DNA from: Oscillospiraceae bacterium
GTDB lineage: Bacteria; Bacillota; Clostridia; Oscillospirales; Oscillospiraceae
Direction: 5' to 3'
DNA: 53,767 nucleotides
NCBI GenBank assembly: GCA_902799075.1
Contig: CADBYZ010000037.1
Span: 1-53,767, forward strand
The position numbers and the translations under genes are program-made. The notes under the pieces were generated by a model. That model was not told the DNA's origin. It did no database searches and worked only from the letters and a program-made list of their open reading frames with translations. Below, piece by piece: positions 11,318 through 21,700 of the stretch (the stretch's first letter is position 1; every line of letters starts with the position of its first letter).

Positions 11318-12244
11318 TATGCGGTCCAGATCCGCAAGCAGCCTGCCGAGGTCGCGCGGCTCTTCCTTCTTTGCGCCGCCGCGCTTTCGCGGCGTGTCCT
11401 TGTCGCGCACGTCGGCCGGGGTGTGGATGCCCTTTTTGTGCCAGCTCTGGAGGATGCTGTTCATGTAGCCCCACTTGAGCCCGCCGGTGTTGGTGACGGT
11501 GCGGTCAAGGGCGATCTCGATCAGCTCGTCGTCAAAGCCCAGCTCCAGCCACGCGCTGATGTATTTTTTCTCGGTGGTGGAGAGGTTCCGGCCCGTGATG
11601 CCGAGAAGCTTTGCCATGCGGCCGGTATCCTCCCGCAGCCGCTCGGCATTGGTGATGTATTCCTCCGCCTGCTCGATGGTGAGGATCTCCCGGTTTGCCC
11701 AGACATAGCCCTCCTTCTCGATGCGGCTCATGGAAGGGGGGTTGCCGCCGCGGGTATTTTTGATGCAGTAATTGAGCAGCATCATGATGATCTCCGGCGG
11801 CAGGGCCAGATAGTCGTACAGTCCGAAGAGCTTTTTCAGATCGGTGGTCGACAGGGCGTGTCCCAGCGCGCGTTTTGCCTCGTTGACAAGCGCCTCGAAA
11901 CGGGGATCCTCCCTGCTGCGTGCCACAAGGTCCTGAGAGGCATACTGCGGCAGCTCGTCCGCCGGCGGCATTTTTAATACGGGGGGTTCCGCCTGAACCG
12001 GGTCCGGCAGGGTTTCCTTCTCAGCGGGAACCGGCGCAGCCTGCCGCTTTTCAAGGCCCATGCGCTGGAGCTTTTCCAGTGCCGCCTCCATCTCCGCCCT
12101 TGTACGGCAGAGTCTGCGGGCCGCGTCCTCGACCGTCGTGCCCGGCGCGCTTTTCAGGCAGAGCCACAGCAGGGCCACATCCCCGTCATGGGCGGCAATG
12201 ATCTGTCCGGCCTCGGACGCCGGAATATTCAGCGTGTCCTGCAT
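11315..12244 (-). CDS. dnaD: DnaD domain replication-initiation protein
   Basis: DnaD-family proteins remodel DNA and help recruit helicase with DnaI in Firmicutes. The 309-residue product has an N-terminal winged-helix-like region and a proline/glutamate-rich linker (about 75-105). It ends in the DnaB/DnaD C-terminal domain, with the end-of-domain motif family seen as YMNSILQSWHKKGIHT. I start at the ATG with GGAGG seven bases upstream, five codons inside the longest frame. Adjacency to the DnaI-like gene supports a joint primosomal role; which of the DnaD or DnaB paralogues it is cannot be told here. Confidence 0.88.
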   Translation of the reverse strand: MQDTLNIPASEAGQIIAAHDGDVALLWLCLKSAPGTTVEDAARRLCRTRAEMEAALEKLQRMGLEKRQAAPVPAEKETLPDPVQAEPPVLKMPPADELPQYASQDLVARSREDPRFEALVNEAKRALGHALSTTDLKKLFGLYDYLALPPEIIMMLLNYCIKNTRGGNPPSMSRIEKEGYVWANREILTIEQAEEYITNAERLREDTGRMAKLLGITGRNLSTTEKKYISAWLELGFDDELIEIALDRTVTNTGGLKWGYMNSILQSWHKKGIHTPADVRDKDTPRKRGGAKKEEPRDLGRLLADLDRI

Positions 12245-12298
12245 GTGCTCACCTCCCAAAGTTCACCGATTGTTTACGCAAAGTTCATGCAGTATCAT

Positions 12299-12327
12299 AG
12301 TATACCACGACTTTCCCCTTGCCGCAA
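12299..12327 (-). promoter_or_regulatory. Likely promoter of dnaD-dnaI
   Basis: On the minus strand TTGCGG (12322-12327) is 17 bases from TATACT (12299-12304), about 55 bases before dnaD. The same 190-base spacer also carries TTGACA (12331) and TATAAT (12343) on the plus strand for the U32 gene, but at a spacing too short to form one promoter. Confidence 0.5.
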
Positions 12328-12434
12328 GCCTTGACAGTGTGGTATAATTATGATGTATGTTTGCGCCCAGGCGCGAGCATACATTATAAACGAATAACGC
12401 ACAATTTACAGATACAGACAAAGGACCGTAAATC

Positions 12435-14519
12435 ATGATCGAACTGCTTTCTCCCGCCGGGTCGCCCGAGGCTGTGATCGCCGCGGTGCAGAACGGCGCG
12501 GACGCCGTTTATATGGGCATGGGCAACTTCAACGCCCGGCGCGGCGCGAAGAACTTCACCGATGAGGAATTTGAGCGCGCCGTGCGCTACTGCCACGTGC
12601 GCGGCTGCAAGGTGTATGTGACGCTCAACACGCTCATCAATGACCGCGAGGTCGAGCCCGCCCTGCAGGCGGCACGCCTTGCCTCCGAGGTCGGCACCGA
12701 TGGCATCATCATCCAGGACCTCGGCCTCATCGCCGCAGTCAGACAGTACCTGCCTGACATCCCCCTGCACGCGAGCACCCAGATGTCCATCCACAACCTT
12801 CCGGGCGTGGAGGCCGCCGCCGAGCTCGGCATGACGAGGGCGGTGCTGGCAAGGGAGCTGAGCCTTGACCAGATCCGCTTCATCACGCAGAATTCTCCCA
12901 TCGAGACGGAGATCTTCGTCCACGGGGCGCTGTGCTTCTGCCACTCGGGCCAGTGCTACATGTCGGCCCTCATCGGGCAGAGAAGCGGCAACCGCGGCAT
13001 GTGCGCCCAGCCCTGCCGCCTGCAGTACTCCCTCGGCGGGCGCATGGACGACCATCCCCTGTCCCTCAAGGACAACTGTCTCATTGACAGGCTTCAGGAG
13101 ATCGAGGACGCGGGGGTCGCCTGCATCAAGATCGAAGGCCGCATGAAGCGGCCCGAGTATACCGCCATTGTCACGAAGATCTATTCCGCGGCCCTCAGGG
13201 AGCACCGCCAGCCATCGGCAGACGAGCTCAACGAGCTCGAGCGCGCCTTCTCCCGCCAGGGCTTCACCCAGGGCTACTTTAACGGCGACCGTCAGGACAT
13301 GTTCGGCGTGCGCTCAGAGCCCGCCCGCGACACCGAGCAGCTTTTCAATGAAGCCCGCAAGGGCTACAGCGAGGGGGAGCTCCGGCGCGTGCCGGTGCAT
13401 TTCTATACCGTGGTCGAGAAAAACCAGCCCATCCGCGCCATCGCCTTTGACGACGACGGGCACAAGGTGGTCGCCTCCGGGCGCGTGCCCGAGAAGGCGC
13501 GGGGCCAGGGCCTGAGCGCCGGGTATCTGATGGACCAGATGTTCAAGACCGGCGGCACCCCCTACAACGTGACGGAGAACCGGGCGCAGGCCGAGCCGGG
13601 CCTGTTCCTGCCCGCCGCCGCCATCAACGAACTCAGGCGCAGCCTGGTGGCCGGCCTGAGCGAGCAGCGCGGCAAGCCGCCCAGGCGCCGGGTTGGGATG
13701 ATCCCCTCCAAGCCCAGGAGCACCCCGCCGGGCGAGGACCCGGCCATGATCTTCCAGGTGCTCTCCGCCGAACAGCTCACGCCCGAGCTTGCGGCCTTAA
13801 AGCCCAAATACCTCTATGTCCCCATGACGGTGATGAGCGAGTACTTTGACCTGCTCGAGCCCTTTGAGGAGCACGGCACCATCCCGGTCGTGGTGCTGCC
13901 GCGCGTCATCACCGACGACGAGGAGGCCATCGTGCGCCAGACGCTCGAGAAGCTTTTCGACTTCGGCATCAACGAGGCGCTGGTGGGAAATCTCGGCCAC
14001 GCGATGCTGGCAAAGTCTGCCGGCATGCGCGTGCGCGGGGACTTTGGGCTGAACGTGTTCAACTCGCTATCCATGGAGATGGTGCGGCAGGCGGGCTTTG
14101 TCTCCGCGACCGCCTCCTTTGAGCTTCGCATCGCGCAGATCCGGGACCTGAGCAAGACCATCGACACGGAGATGATCGTCTACGGCCGTCTCCCGCTCAT
14201 GGTGTCGGACCAGTGCGTGATCCAGCACTCCTCGGGGCGCTGCACCTGCTCGACCCCGGCGCAGATGGCCGACCGCATGGGCGCGGTGTTCCCGGTGGTC
14301 AAGGAGTTCGGCTGCCGCAATGTGATCTACAACGCCCACAAGCTCTACCTCGCCGACAAGGCGGAGGATCTCTACGGCGCGGGCCTCTGGGGCATGCGCA
14401 TGATGTTCACCACCGAGACCGCGCGCGAGTGCCTGGAGGTTGCGAAGGTCTATATGGGCCTTTCGGACTACCAGCCCAACGTGCTGACAAGAGGGCTTTA
14501 CTACCGGGGCGTGGAGTAA
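12435..14519 (+). CDS. U32 peptidase-family protein (RlhA/DUF3656-like)
   Basis: The 694-residue product begins ELLSPAGSPEAVIAAVQNGA, the U32 family opening, and has a cysteine cluster (Cys167, 169, 174, 190, 194) in HGALCFCHSGQC...MCAQPC. A DUF3656-type middle region and further cysteines (QHSSGRCTC) lie near the C terminus. Members named peptidases are now often RNA-modifying: E. coli RlhA hydroxylates a 23S rRNA cytidine, and TrhP/TrhO-type relatives act on tRNA, using an Fe-S cluster. I infer an RNA hydroxylation role rather than proteolysis. Length matches RlhA-type proteins (about 650-700). It is divergent from dnaD and followed by a palindromic repeat before maf. Confidence 0.88.
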   Translation: MIELLSPAGSPEAVIAAVQNGADAVYMGMGNFNARRGAKNFTDEEFERAVRYCHVRGCKVYVTLNTLINDREVEPALQAARLASEVGTDGIIIQDLGLIAAVRQYLPDIPLHASTQMSIHNLPGVEAAAELGMTRAVLARELSLDQIRFITQNSPIETEIFVHGALCFCHSGQCYMSALIGQRSGNRGMCAQPCRLQYSLGGRMDDHPLSLKDNCLIDRLQEIEDAGVACIKIEGRMKRPEYTAIVTKIYSAALREHRQPSADELNELERAFSRQGFTQGYFNGDRQDMFGVRSEPARDTEQLFNEARKGYSEGELRRVPVHFYTVVEKNQPIRAIAFDDDGHKVVASGRVPEKARGQGLSAGYLMDQMFKTGGTPYNVTENRAQAEPGLFLPAAAINELRRSLVAGLSEQRGKPPRRRVGMIPSKPRSTPPGEDPAMIFQVLSAEQLTPELAALKPKYLYVPMTVMSEYFDLLEPFEEHGTIPVVVLPRVITDDEEAIVRQTLEKLFDFGINEALVGNLGHAMLAKSAGMRVRGDFGLNVFNSLSMEMVRQAGFVSATASFELRIAQIRDLSKTIDTEMIVYGRLPLMVSDQCVIQHSSGRCTCSTPAQMADRMGAVFPVVKEFGCRNVIYNAHKLYLADKAEDLYGAGLWGMRMMFTTETARECLEVAKVYMGLSDYQPNVLTRGLYYRGVE

Positions 14520-14523
14520 TTAC

Positions 14524-14607
14524 CTGTAGGGGCCGACGCCCTCGGCGGCCCGTTGTCAGTTTGTGCAAATTTTACCTTCGGGCCGCCGAGGGCGTCGGCC
14601 CCTACAA
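14524..14607. repeat. REP-like palindrome, GTAGGGGCCGACGCCC type, copy 1
   Basis: TGTAGGGGCCGACGCCCTCG at 14524 is matched by its exact reverse complement ending at 14607, and GCGGCCCG pairs with CGGGCCGC further in, leaving a loop of about 28 bases. This can form a very strong hairpin between the U32 gene and maf. A second, truncated copy lies at the window end (53696). Elements of this sequence type recur in many gut Clostridia. Confidence 0.85.
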
Positions 14608-14629
14608 TGCTATTCGGAGATATAATAGA

Positions 14630-15202
14630 ATGTCTATCATCCTTGCCTCCGCGTCGCCGCGGCGGCGTGAGCTTATGCAGATGCTGGGCGTCAGCGATCT
14701 GAAAATCATCCCCGCCGTGGGTGAGGAAAAGGCCGGCCCCGGTCTTGGGCCCGGGGAGCTGGTCAAGGCGCTTGCCGCCCACAAGGCCAAAGAGGTCGCG
14801 GCAAAGTGTGCGCCCGCCGATATTGTCATTGCCGCCGACACCATCGTCTGGCACGATGGGCGCGTCTATGGCAAGCCGCACTCCGAGGCGGAGGCCGCCG
14901 CGATGCTGCGCGCCCTGTCCGGGGACACGCACGAGGTCTACACCGGTGTGTGCGTACTGCACGGCGGACAGGACCTCCGGGCTGCCGAGCGCAGCGCGGT
15001 ACGTTTCCGGACGCTTTCCGACGCGGAGATCGACGCCTATATCCGAACCGGCGAGCCCATGGACAAGGCCGGGGCCTACGGCATCCAGGGCCGGGCCGCG
15101 CTCTTTGTCGAGGGGATCGAGGGGGATTTCTTTAATGTTGTGGGCCTGCCGCTTTGCAGGCTGGGCCTTATGCTGGATAAGCTGGGGGTACGTCTTCTTT
15201 GA
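14630..15202 (+). CDS. maf: Maf-type nucleoside triphosphate pyrophosphatase
   Basis: Maf proteins hydrolyse non-canonical or modified nucleoside triphosphates (dTTP/UTP type) and are linked to septum control. The 190-residue product has the nucleotide motif SASPRR (7-12), the IAADTIV segment with the catalytic Asp and the GKP motif. It also has KAGAYGIQG near the C terminus, all at normal family spacing. The start ATG follows a GGAGATATAATAGA leader. Its stop overlaps the mreC TTG start by 3 bases. The maf-mreC-mreD order is a common cell-shape cluster arrangement in Firmicutes. Confidence 0.93.
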   Translation: MSIILASASPRRRELMQMLGVSDLKIIPAVGEEKAGPGLGPGELVKALAAHKAKEVAAKCAPADIVIAADTIVWHDGRVYGKPHSEAEAAAMLRALSGDTHEVYTGVCVLHGGQDLRAAERSAVRFRTLSDAEIDAYIRTGEPMDKAGAYGIQGRAALFVEGIEGDFFNVVGLPLCRLGLMLDKLGVRLL

Positions 15203-16041
15203 AGAATTTCTTGAAAAAACACGGCCTGCGGGTGGGCATCATCGTTGCCGCCGCGGCCCTCATCATCGGCCTCGGGGCGGCGGCAAGAGACGGGCGCATC
15301 GGCTTTGTGCAGAACCTGTCCGGCATTATCAAGTCGCCCATCCAGAAGGTCCTGTCCTCCGCCGTCAACTGGTTTGACAGCATGTACGGCTACTTATATC
15401 AATATGACTCCCTGATGGCCGAGAACGAATCCCTGCGCTCCCAGCTTGCCGACGCGCAGAAATCCGCCCGCGACGGCATCGAGGCCAGTGAGGAAAACAC
15501 CCGCCTGAGAAAGCTTCTGGAGCTGCGGGAAAAGCACACGGACTACGTGATGGAGTCCTGCAAGGTGGTGCTCTGGTCCAGCTCCAACTGGTCCAGCGCC
15601 TTCACGATCTCCAAGGGCTCTTCCAGCGGCATCGAGCTGGGCGACCCGGTCATCACCGAGTACGGCGCGGTGGTCGGGCAGATCTCGGAGCTCGGCACCA
15701 ACTGGGCAACTGTGAGCACCCTCATCGACGTGGACATGTCCGTCGGCGCCTTCGTCGGCGCCACCGGCAACTCCGGCATGGTGGTGGGCGAATTTTCGTT
15801 CATGCGCAACAAGACCGCAAAGCTCACGTATTTAGCCGACGGCGCGCAGATCTTTGTCGGCGACGACGTGCTGACCTCCGGCTCCGGCGGCGCGTTCCCG
15901 GCGGGGCTCATGATCGGCACCCTCACCGCCGTGCAGACCGAGGCCGGCGGACAGATCGAGTACGGCATCGTGGAGCCGCAGGCAAACCTCGACTCCCTGG
16001 TGCAGGTTTTCGTCATTAAAGACTTTACAGTTGTGGAATAA
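15199..16041 (+). CDS. mreC: Rod-shape protein MreC
   Basis: MreC is a single-pass membrane scaffold of the elongasome that binds PBP2 outside the cell. The 280-residue product has an N-terminal membrane helix (about 11-29), a coiled coil (about 70-105, SLRSQLADAQKSARDGIEAS region) and the double beta-barrel domain with GDPVITEYGAVVGQI and GDDVLTSGSGG. The start is a TTG whose bases overlap the maf stop (TTGA), so translation is likely coupled. No mreB lies between maf and mreC, where it is often found. Confidence 0.93.
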   Translation: MKNFLKKHGLRVGIIVAAAALIIGLGAAARDGRIGFVQNLSGIIKSPIQKVLSSAVNWFDSMYGYLYQYDSLMAENESLRSQLADAQKSARDGIEASEENTRLRKLLELREKHTDYVMESCKVVLWSSSNWSSAFTISKGSSSGIELGDPVITEYGAVVGQISELGTNWATVSTLIDVDMSVGAFVGATGNSGMVVGEFSFMRNKTAKLTYLADGAQIFVGDDVLTSGSGGAFPAGLMIGTLTAVQTEAGGQIEYGIVEPQANLDSLVQVFVIKDFTVVE

Positions 16042-16125
16042 GCAGAGAGCCGCGCTTTTCATGTTTTCTAAAGCGAGCTGCTTTAGGATGGGAAGCGCGG
16101 ACACGGACGGATTTCGTTTGACGCC

Positions 16126-16623
16126 ATGCAGGATTTTCTTGAAAAAATAGATCTGAACAAGGTGCTGCGCTATGTGCTGCTGATGTTCCTGACGCTGATG
16201 GCGCAGAATATGGTGCTCAGCCATATCCGGCCCTTCGACGTGTGCCCGCTGGTGCTGCCGGCGGTGGCGGCGGCGGTGGGCATGTTTGAGGGCGGCACCT
16301 GGGGCCCGCTGCTGAGCATGGCGATGGGCTTTTTTGCGGATATGAGCTTTGTGGAGCATCGGGTGTTTTTCCTGGTGGTGCTGCCGGCGGTGAGCCTGCT
16401 GTCGGCCTTCCTGTCCCAGTTTTTCATCAACCGCCGCTTCTTCGCCTTCCTGGGCGTGGCGCTGATCGCGCTGCTCATCACCGGCACGCTCCAGATGCTC
16501 AAAACCCTGGCGGGCGACGCCTGGAGCCTCGACATGCTCAAGGTCCTGGCCCTGCAGACCCTCCTCTCCCTCCCGGTGGGTGCGCTTGCCTACCCGCTGC
16601 CGGCGAAGTGGAGCAGAGAATAG
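16126..16623 (+). CDS. mreD: Rod-shape protein MreD
   Basis: MreD is the multi-span partner of MreC in the cell-elongation complex. The 165-residue product is almost wholly hydrophobic, with about five membrane segments and the family-like opening VLRYVLLMFLTLMAQNMVLS and GTWGPLLSMAMGFFADMSF. It lies 84 bases after mreC, and a repeat element follows before the PBP2 gene. Sequence conservation in MreD is weak generally, so the call rests on context, size and topology. Confidence 0.85.
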   Translation: MQDFLEKIDLNKVLRYVLLMFLTLMAQNMVLSHIRPFDVCPLVLPAVAAAVGMFEGGTWGPLLSMAMGFFADMSFVEHRVFFLVVLPAVSLLSAFLSQFFINRRFFAFLGVALIALLITGTLQMLKTLAGDAWSLDMLKVLALQTLLSLPVGALAYPLPAKWSRE

Positions 16624-16702
16624 TTTGGAGTTTGAAGTGTGGAGTTTGGAGCTGCAGTATAGTTGTCTTAACTCCACACTCCTAACTCCACACTCCACAC
16701 TG
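16624..16702. repeat. Composite inverted repeat, GGAGTTTGGAGT variant, copy 1
   Basis: The left arm (GTTTGGAGTTTGAAGTGTGG, from 16624) and the right arm (ACTCCACACTCCTAACTCCA onward, to about 16702) are approximate reverse complements around a CTGCAG centre. The architecture matches the AAGTG-type elements but with a different arm unit. It starts directly at the mreD stop, inside the mreC-mreD-mrdA cluster. Confidence 0.7.
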
Positions 16703-16737
16703 AAAAGCCAAGCTCTTCTATTCAAGAAAGGTGTATT

Positions 16738-18745
16738 ATGAACAGCAGACTCATAAAACCCGGGCGGCTCGCGGCCCTGGCGCTGATCGCGGCGCTGCTG
16801 CTGAGCGTTTACATGTACTTCCTCTATCAGCTCATGATCGTCAGAGGCGAGGAATACTATAACCGCGCAAACGAGCTGAGCGTCACCAAGCGCACCGTCA
16901 CCGCCGCGCGCGGCAACATCCTCGACCGCTACGGGCGCGTACTGGTGTCGAACGCCGAGTGCTACAACCTCAAGATCGACACGGACAAGCTCTTTGCAAA
17001 CTCTGACCCCAACTCCGTCATCCTTGAGCTGGTGCAGATGGTGCGCTCCTACGGAGACGAGTACACCGACGACCTGCCCATCACCTTCGAGCCGCCCTTT
17101 GAGTACGACGAGAACATGACCGCCATCCAGCGCACCATGCTCGAGGCCTACTACAAGCGCCAGAACCTCGACCCCAACTGCACGGCGGTGGAGCTGATGA
17201 GCTACATGCGCACGCGCTACAACATCGACAACAGCTATTCCGCCGCCGAGATGCGCCTCATCGCGGGCGTGCGCTACTCCATCAACGTCCGCTACGCCAT
17301 CAACACCGCCGACTACGTCTTCGTCGAGGACGCCAGCATGAGCCTCATCTCCTCCATCATGGAGAACAAGCTCGTCGGCATCGAGGTCAAGCGGGCCCGC
17401 CATGGTCGGCAAGGACGGCATCGAGTACGCCTTTGAAAACTACCTCCACGGCCAGGACGGCGAGGTGGAGGAGACGCGAAACGCCCAGGGCACGATCCTC
17501 GCCACCGTCTACACCAAGGATCCGGTGCCCGGAAACCACATCTATCTCACCATCGACAGCGTTTTGCAGGAGCAGGCCGAGCGTATCCTGGGCAATGGCG
17601 TGGAGATCCTGAAAAAGAACATCGCCCAGAAGCGCGCCGAGGGTCTTGCGCGCGGCGACTATAACGCGGACCTCAAGGACAACATCACCGGCGCCTCCGC
17701 CGTGGTGGTGAACGTGAAGGACGGCTCGCCGCTGGCCCTGGCAAGCTGGCCGACCTACAACGTCTCCCGCATCATCGAGGACTATCAGGAGCTGCTCGTG
17801 GCGGAAAACGCCCCGCTCTTCAACCGCGCCCTGCTCGGCACCTATGCCCCCGGCTCCACCTTCAAGCCCTGCACCGCCATCGCAAGCCTCACCAAGGGCA
17901 TCATCAACACCGAGAAGAAGATCAAGTGCCAGGGCGTTTACACCCGGTACGCCGCTGAAGGCTACGCCCCGGAATGCTGGATCTGGAACGCCAACAAGAA
18001 CGAGCACCTGACCCACCCGGAGGAAAACGTCACCACCGCCATCCGCGACTCGTGCAACTACTTCTTCTACACCCTGGGCAACGACCTGGGCGTCGACGAC
18101 ATGGGCGAATTTGCCGCCGCCTTCGGCCTGGGCCAGTTTTCCGGCATCGAGCTGGTGGAGGCCAAGGGCAACATGTCAAACCGCGCCAATCACCAGGACT
18201 ACGCAGGCTCCGAGTGGCGCATCGGCGATACCCTGCAGGCCGCCATCGGCCAGTCCGACTCCGTGTTCACCCCGATCCAGATGGCGGAATACTGCGCCAC
18301 GGTTGCCAACGGCGGCACCCGCTACTCCGCCTCCATCATCAAGACCATCCGCAACTACGACTACTCCGAAAAGCTCTACGAGCGAGAGAAGAAGGTCATG
18401 TCCACCGTGGAGACCGCCGACTACAACTGGGACGCGGTGCACGAGGGGATGTGGATGGTGCTCAACGATTACACCAACGAGACCAACGCCAACATCTGGG
18501 TCCCCTGCGCCTGGCGCTGCGCCGGCAAGACCGGGACCGCCCAGAAGGGCGAGGGCATCCAGAACGACGGTATCTTCATGTGCTACGGCCCCTACAAGGA
18601 CCCCGAGGTCGCCATCTTCGTGGTGGTTGAGCGCGGCGGCGCCGGTGCCGACGTGCAGTTCATCGCCCGCCAGATCATGGACGCCTACATCACCATCCGC
18701 GGCTACTCCGATACCTCCGAGCCGGAAATGACACTTTTGAAATAA
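16738..18745 (+). pseudogene. mrdA: Penicillin-binding protein 2 (elongasome transpeptidase), frameshifted by internal deletion
   Basis: PBP2 crosslinks side-wall peptidoglycan. The first frame (16738 to about 17400) encodes the membrane anchor (about 13-32) and pedestal (RGNILDRYGRVLVSN). The second frame (from about 17402) resumes at MVGKDGIEYAFENYLHG and holds the transpeptidase motifs STFK, SCN (in place of SXN) and KTGTAQ. Between GIEVK and MVGKDG the family normally has roughly 30-35 residues that are absent here, so bases are missing and the phase changes. The junction is the 10-bp palindrome GCGGGCCCGC (17391-17400). Loss of PBP2 in an mreCD-bearing rod would be severe, so an intact copy or an assembly fault is likely. 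Confidence 0.88.
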
Positions 18746-18792
18746 TTTTTTCTTTCCTGCATATTCTGAAATCAATCCGCATAAGGTAAACT

Positions 18793-21700
18793 ATGGAAGT
18801 TCTCATCAATCAAATACTGACCCACAAGGAAGCCGCCGCCCTCCCCTCTTTGCTGGAGAGCGGCGGACTTCCCGCGCTCATTTCCGGGCTTTCGCCCGTG
18901 CACCGGGCAAACCTCGCCTCGGCCCTGTATAATAAACTCCGTATGCCGCTCTTTGCGATCTGTCCGGACGATACCGCCGCCGAGAGCTTCGGGCGCGACC
19001 TCGCCGCCATGACCGGCAGGGAGGTCACCGTGCTCGGTATGCGCGACTTTGTCTTCTACCCCGCCGAGGCTGTCTCCCGGCCTGCCGAGCAAAAGCGCAT
19101 CGCGGCGCTTTTCAAGCTCGTCTCCGGGGAGAGTGAGATCACCGTCGCCTCCGTCTCCGGCCTCATGCAGCGCACCTTCCCGCCCGCGCTCTTAAAGCGC
19201 GCGGCTTATGAGATCACCGACACCTCCACAGCTCCCCCCGAGGAGGTGGAGGAGGCGCTCCAGCGCTGCGGCTACACAAAGTGCGAGCAGGTGGAGGGTC
19301 CAGGCCAGTACGCAAGGCGCGGCGGCATCCTGGACTTTTTCTCCCCCGCGGACTCCGAGCCCGTGCGCATCGAGTTCTGGGGCGACGACATCGACTCCAT
19401 GGCCCACTTCGACGTGCAGACCCAGCGGCGCGGCGACCCGATGAAATTCTGCCGCATCCTGCCCGCGCTGGAGGCCCTGCCCACGCTCTCGGCGGGCGGC
19501 GCGGGCGCGGTGGCCAAGGAGATCGAGCGCTTTGCCGATTCCTACGCCAAACGCCGCCGCAGCGAGCAGGCCATCAAGCTCGCAGCCGCCATGCGCTCCG
19601 ACGCCGAGAAGCTGGCAAACGGCATCTCCCTCACGGACGCGGACCGCTATCTGCCGATTCTCTACGAGGAGGCAAGCGGCTTTGACTACATCCCCGAAGA
19701 CGCCCTGCTGTTTCTCGACCAGCCCGGAAGGTGCATGGAGCGTGGCCGCGCTTTTGAAAAGCAATTAAGCGACGACGTAACCGAACTGCAGAAAAAGAGC
19801 ATGATCGCCATGAGCGCGGAGGGCTTCCGGCTCTCGGCGGAAAAGCTCATGAAGCAGCTTCCGCAGTTCCCGCTTTATATGGCGGACGCGTTCACGGTGG
19901 GCTCCGCCCCGGTGCCGCCGAAGACGCTGACCAGCTTATCCGCAAAGCAGCTTCCAAGCTACGCGGGCTCGGCCCAGGCGGCGTGCGAGGACGTGGCGGC
20001 GTATCTTAAGCAGAGCTACCGCGTGGTGGTCCTCGCGGGCGACGAGCGCCGGGCCAAGACGCTCCAGGGCTTCTTCCACGACAAGGGCATCGACGCCATC
20101 ATAGACCCCGCCTTAAAGCGCATGCCCGAGGCCGGGCAGTGCCGTATCGCCGTGGGTGCGGTGTCGGCGGGCTTTGAGTACCCGGCATTGCGCCTGACGG
20201 TGCTGACCGATGCCCAGCTTGTGCGTGCCCGGGGCAAGACCGCCAGAGCGGGCAAGAAGCTCCCGCCGAACCGCCAGCGCATCGAATCTTACACAGATCT
20301 CTCCCAGGGCGACTATGTTGTCCACGAAAACCACGGCATCGGCCGCTTTGCCGGGATCGTGCGCATGCAGGTGGACGGCTTCGACAAGGACTACATCAAG
20401 CTCGATTACGCGGCGGGGGACACCCTCTACGTCCCCGCGACCCAGCTCGACATGGTGACCAAGTACACCGGCGCGGGCGAGGAAAAGCCCGTGCGCCTTT
20501 CCAAAATGGGCGGGGCCGAGTGGGCCAAAACCCGCAGCAGAGCACGCGCATCCGCAAAGGATATGGCGGCCCGCTTGATAAAGCTCTACGCACAGCGCCA
20601 GCGCCTGCCGGGCCACGCCTTCGCCCCCGACAGCGAGTGGCAGCGGGAGTTTGAGGAAAACTTCGGCTACACGGAGACGGACGATCAGCTCCGGTGCATC
20701 GCCGAGATCAAGGCGGACATGGAGTCCTCCGTGCCCATGGACCGGCTTTTGTGCGGGGACGTGGGCTTCGGCAAGACCGAGGTGGCGCTGCGCGCGGTGA
20801 TGAAGTGTGTGCTCGACGGCAAGCAGGCCGCGATTCTGGTGCCCACCACGGTTCTCGCCCAGCAGCATTACCAGACGGCGCTGCAAAGGTTCTTCGGCTT
20901 TCCGGTGGAGATTGGGGTGTTAAGCCGCCTCGGCGCGGGCGCCCAGACCACGAAGACCCTGCGGGATCTGGCTACCGGCAAGCTCGACTTAGTTGTCGGC
21001 ACCCACCGTTTGCTCGGCAAGGACGTGAAGTTCAAAAACCTGGGGCTTCTGGTGGTGGACGAGGAGCAGCGCTTCGGCGTGACACACAAGGAGCATATCA
21101 AAGAATTATCCAAGGGCGTGGACGTGCTCACCCTCACCGCGACGCCGATCCCCCGCACGCTGAACATGGCCATGTCCGGCATCCGCGACATGTCCACCAT
21201 CGACGAGCCGCCGGAGGACCGCCTGCCCGTGCAGACCTTTGTGCTGGAGCACGACTGGGGCGTCATCGCCGACGCCATTCGCCGCGAGATCCAGCGCGGC
21301 GGGCAGGTCTATTACCTGCACAACCGCATCGACGACATTGACCGCACCGCCGTGCGCATCCGGGAGCTTTTGGAGGATGTGACAGTCGCCGTTGCCCACG
21401 GGCAGATGGACAAGAACATGCTGGCCTCGGTGATGGACTCGGTGGTCACGGGCGAGACGCAGGTGCTGGTATGCACCACGATCATCGAAACCGGCATCGA
21501 CATTCCGAACGTGAATACCCTCATCATCGAGGACGCCGACAAGCTGGGCCTTGCGCAGCTTCACCAGATTCGCGGCCGCGTGGGCCGCTCCACGAGACGC
21601 GCCAGCGCCTACCTCACCTTTAAGCGCGACAAGGTGCTCACCGAGATCGCCGAAAAGCGCCTCAACGCCATCCGCGACTTTGCCGCCTTCGGCTCCGGCA

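Noticed and set aside
15832..17421. A 529-codon open frame on the minus strand across mreC, mreD and mrdA
   Set aside because: Low-complexity His/Gln/Arg-rich translation with no motifs, opposite to recognised genes.
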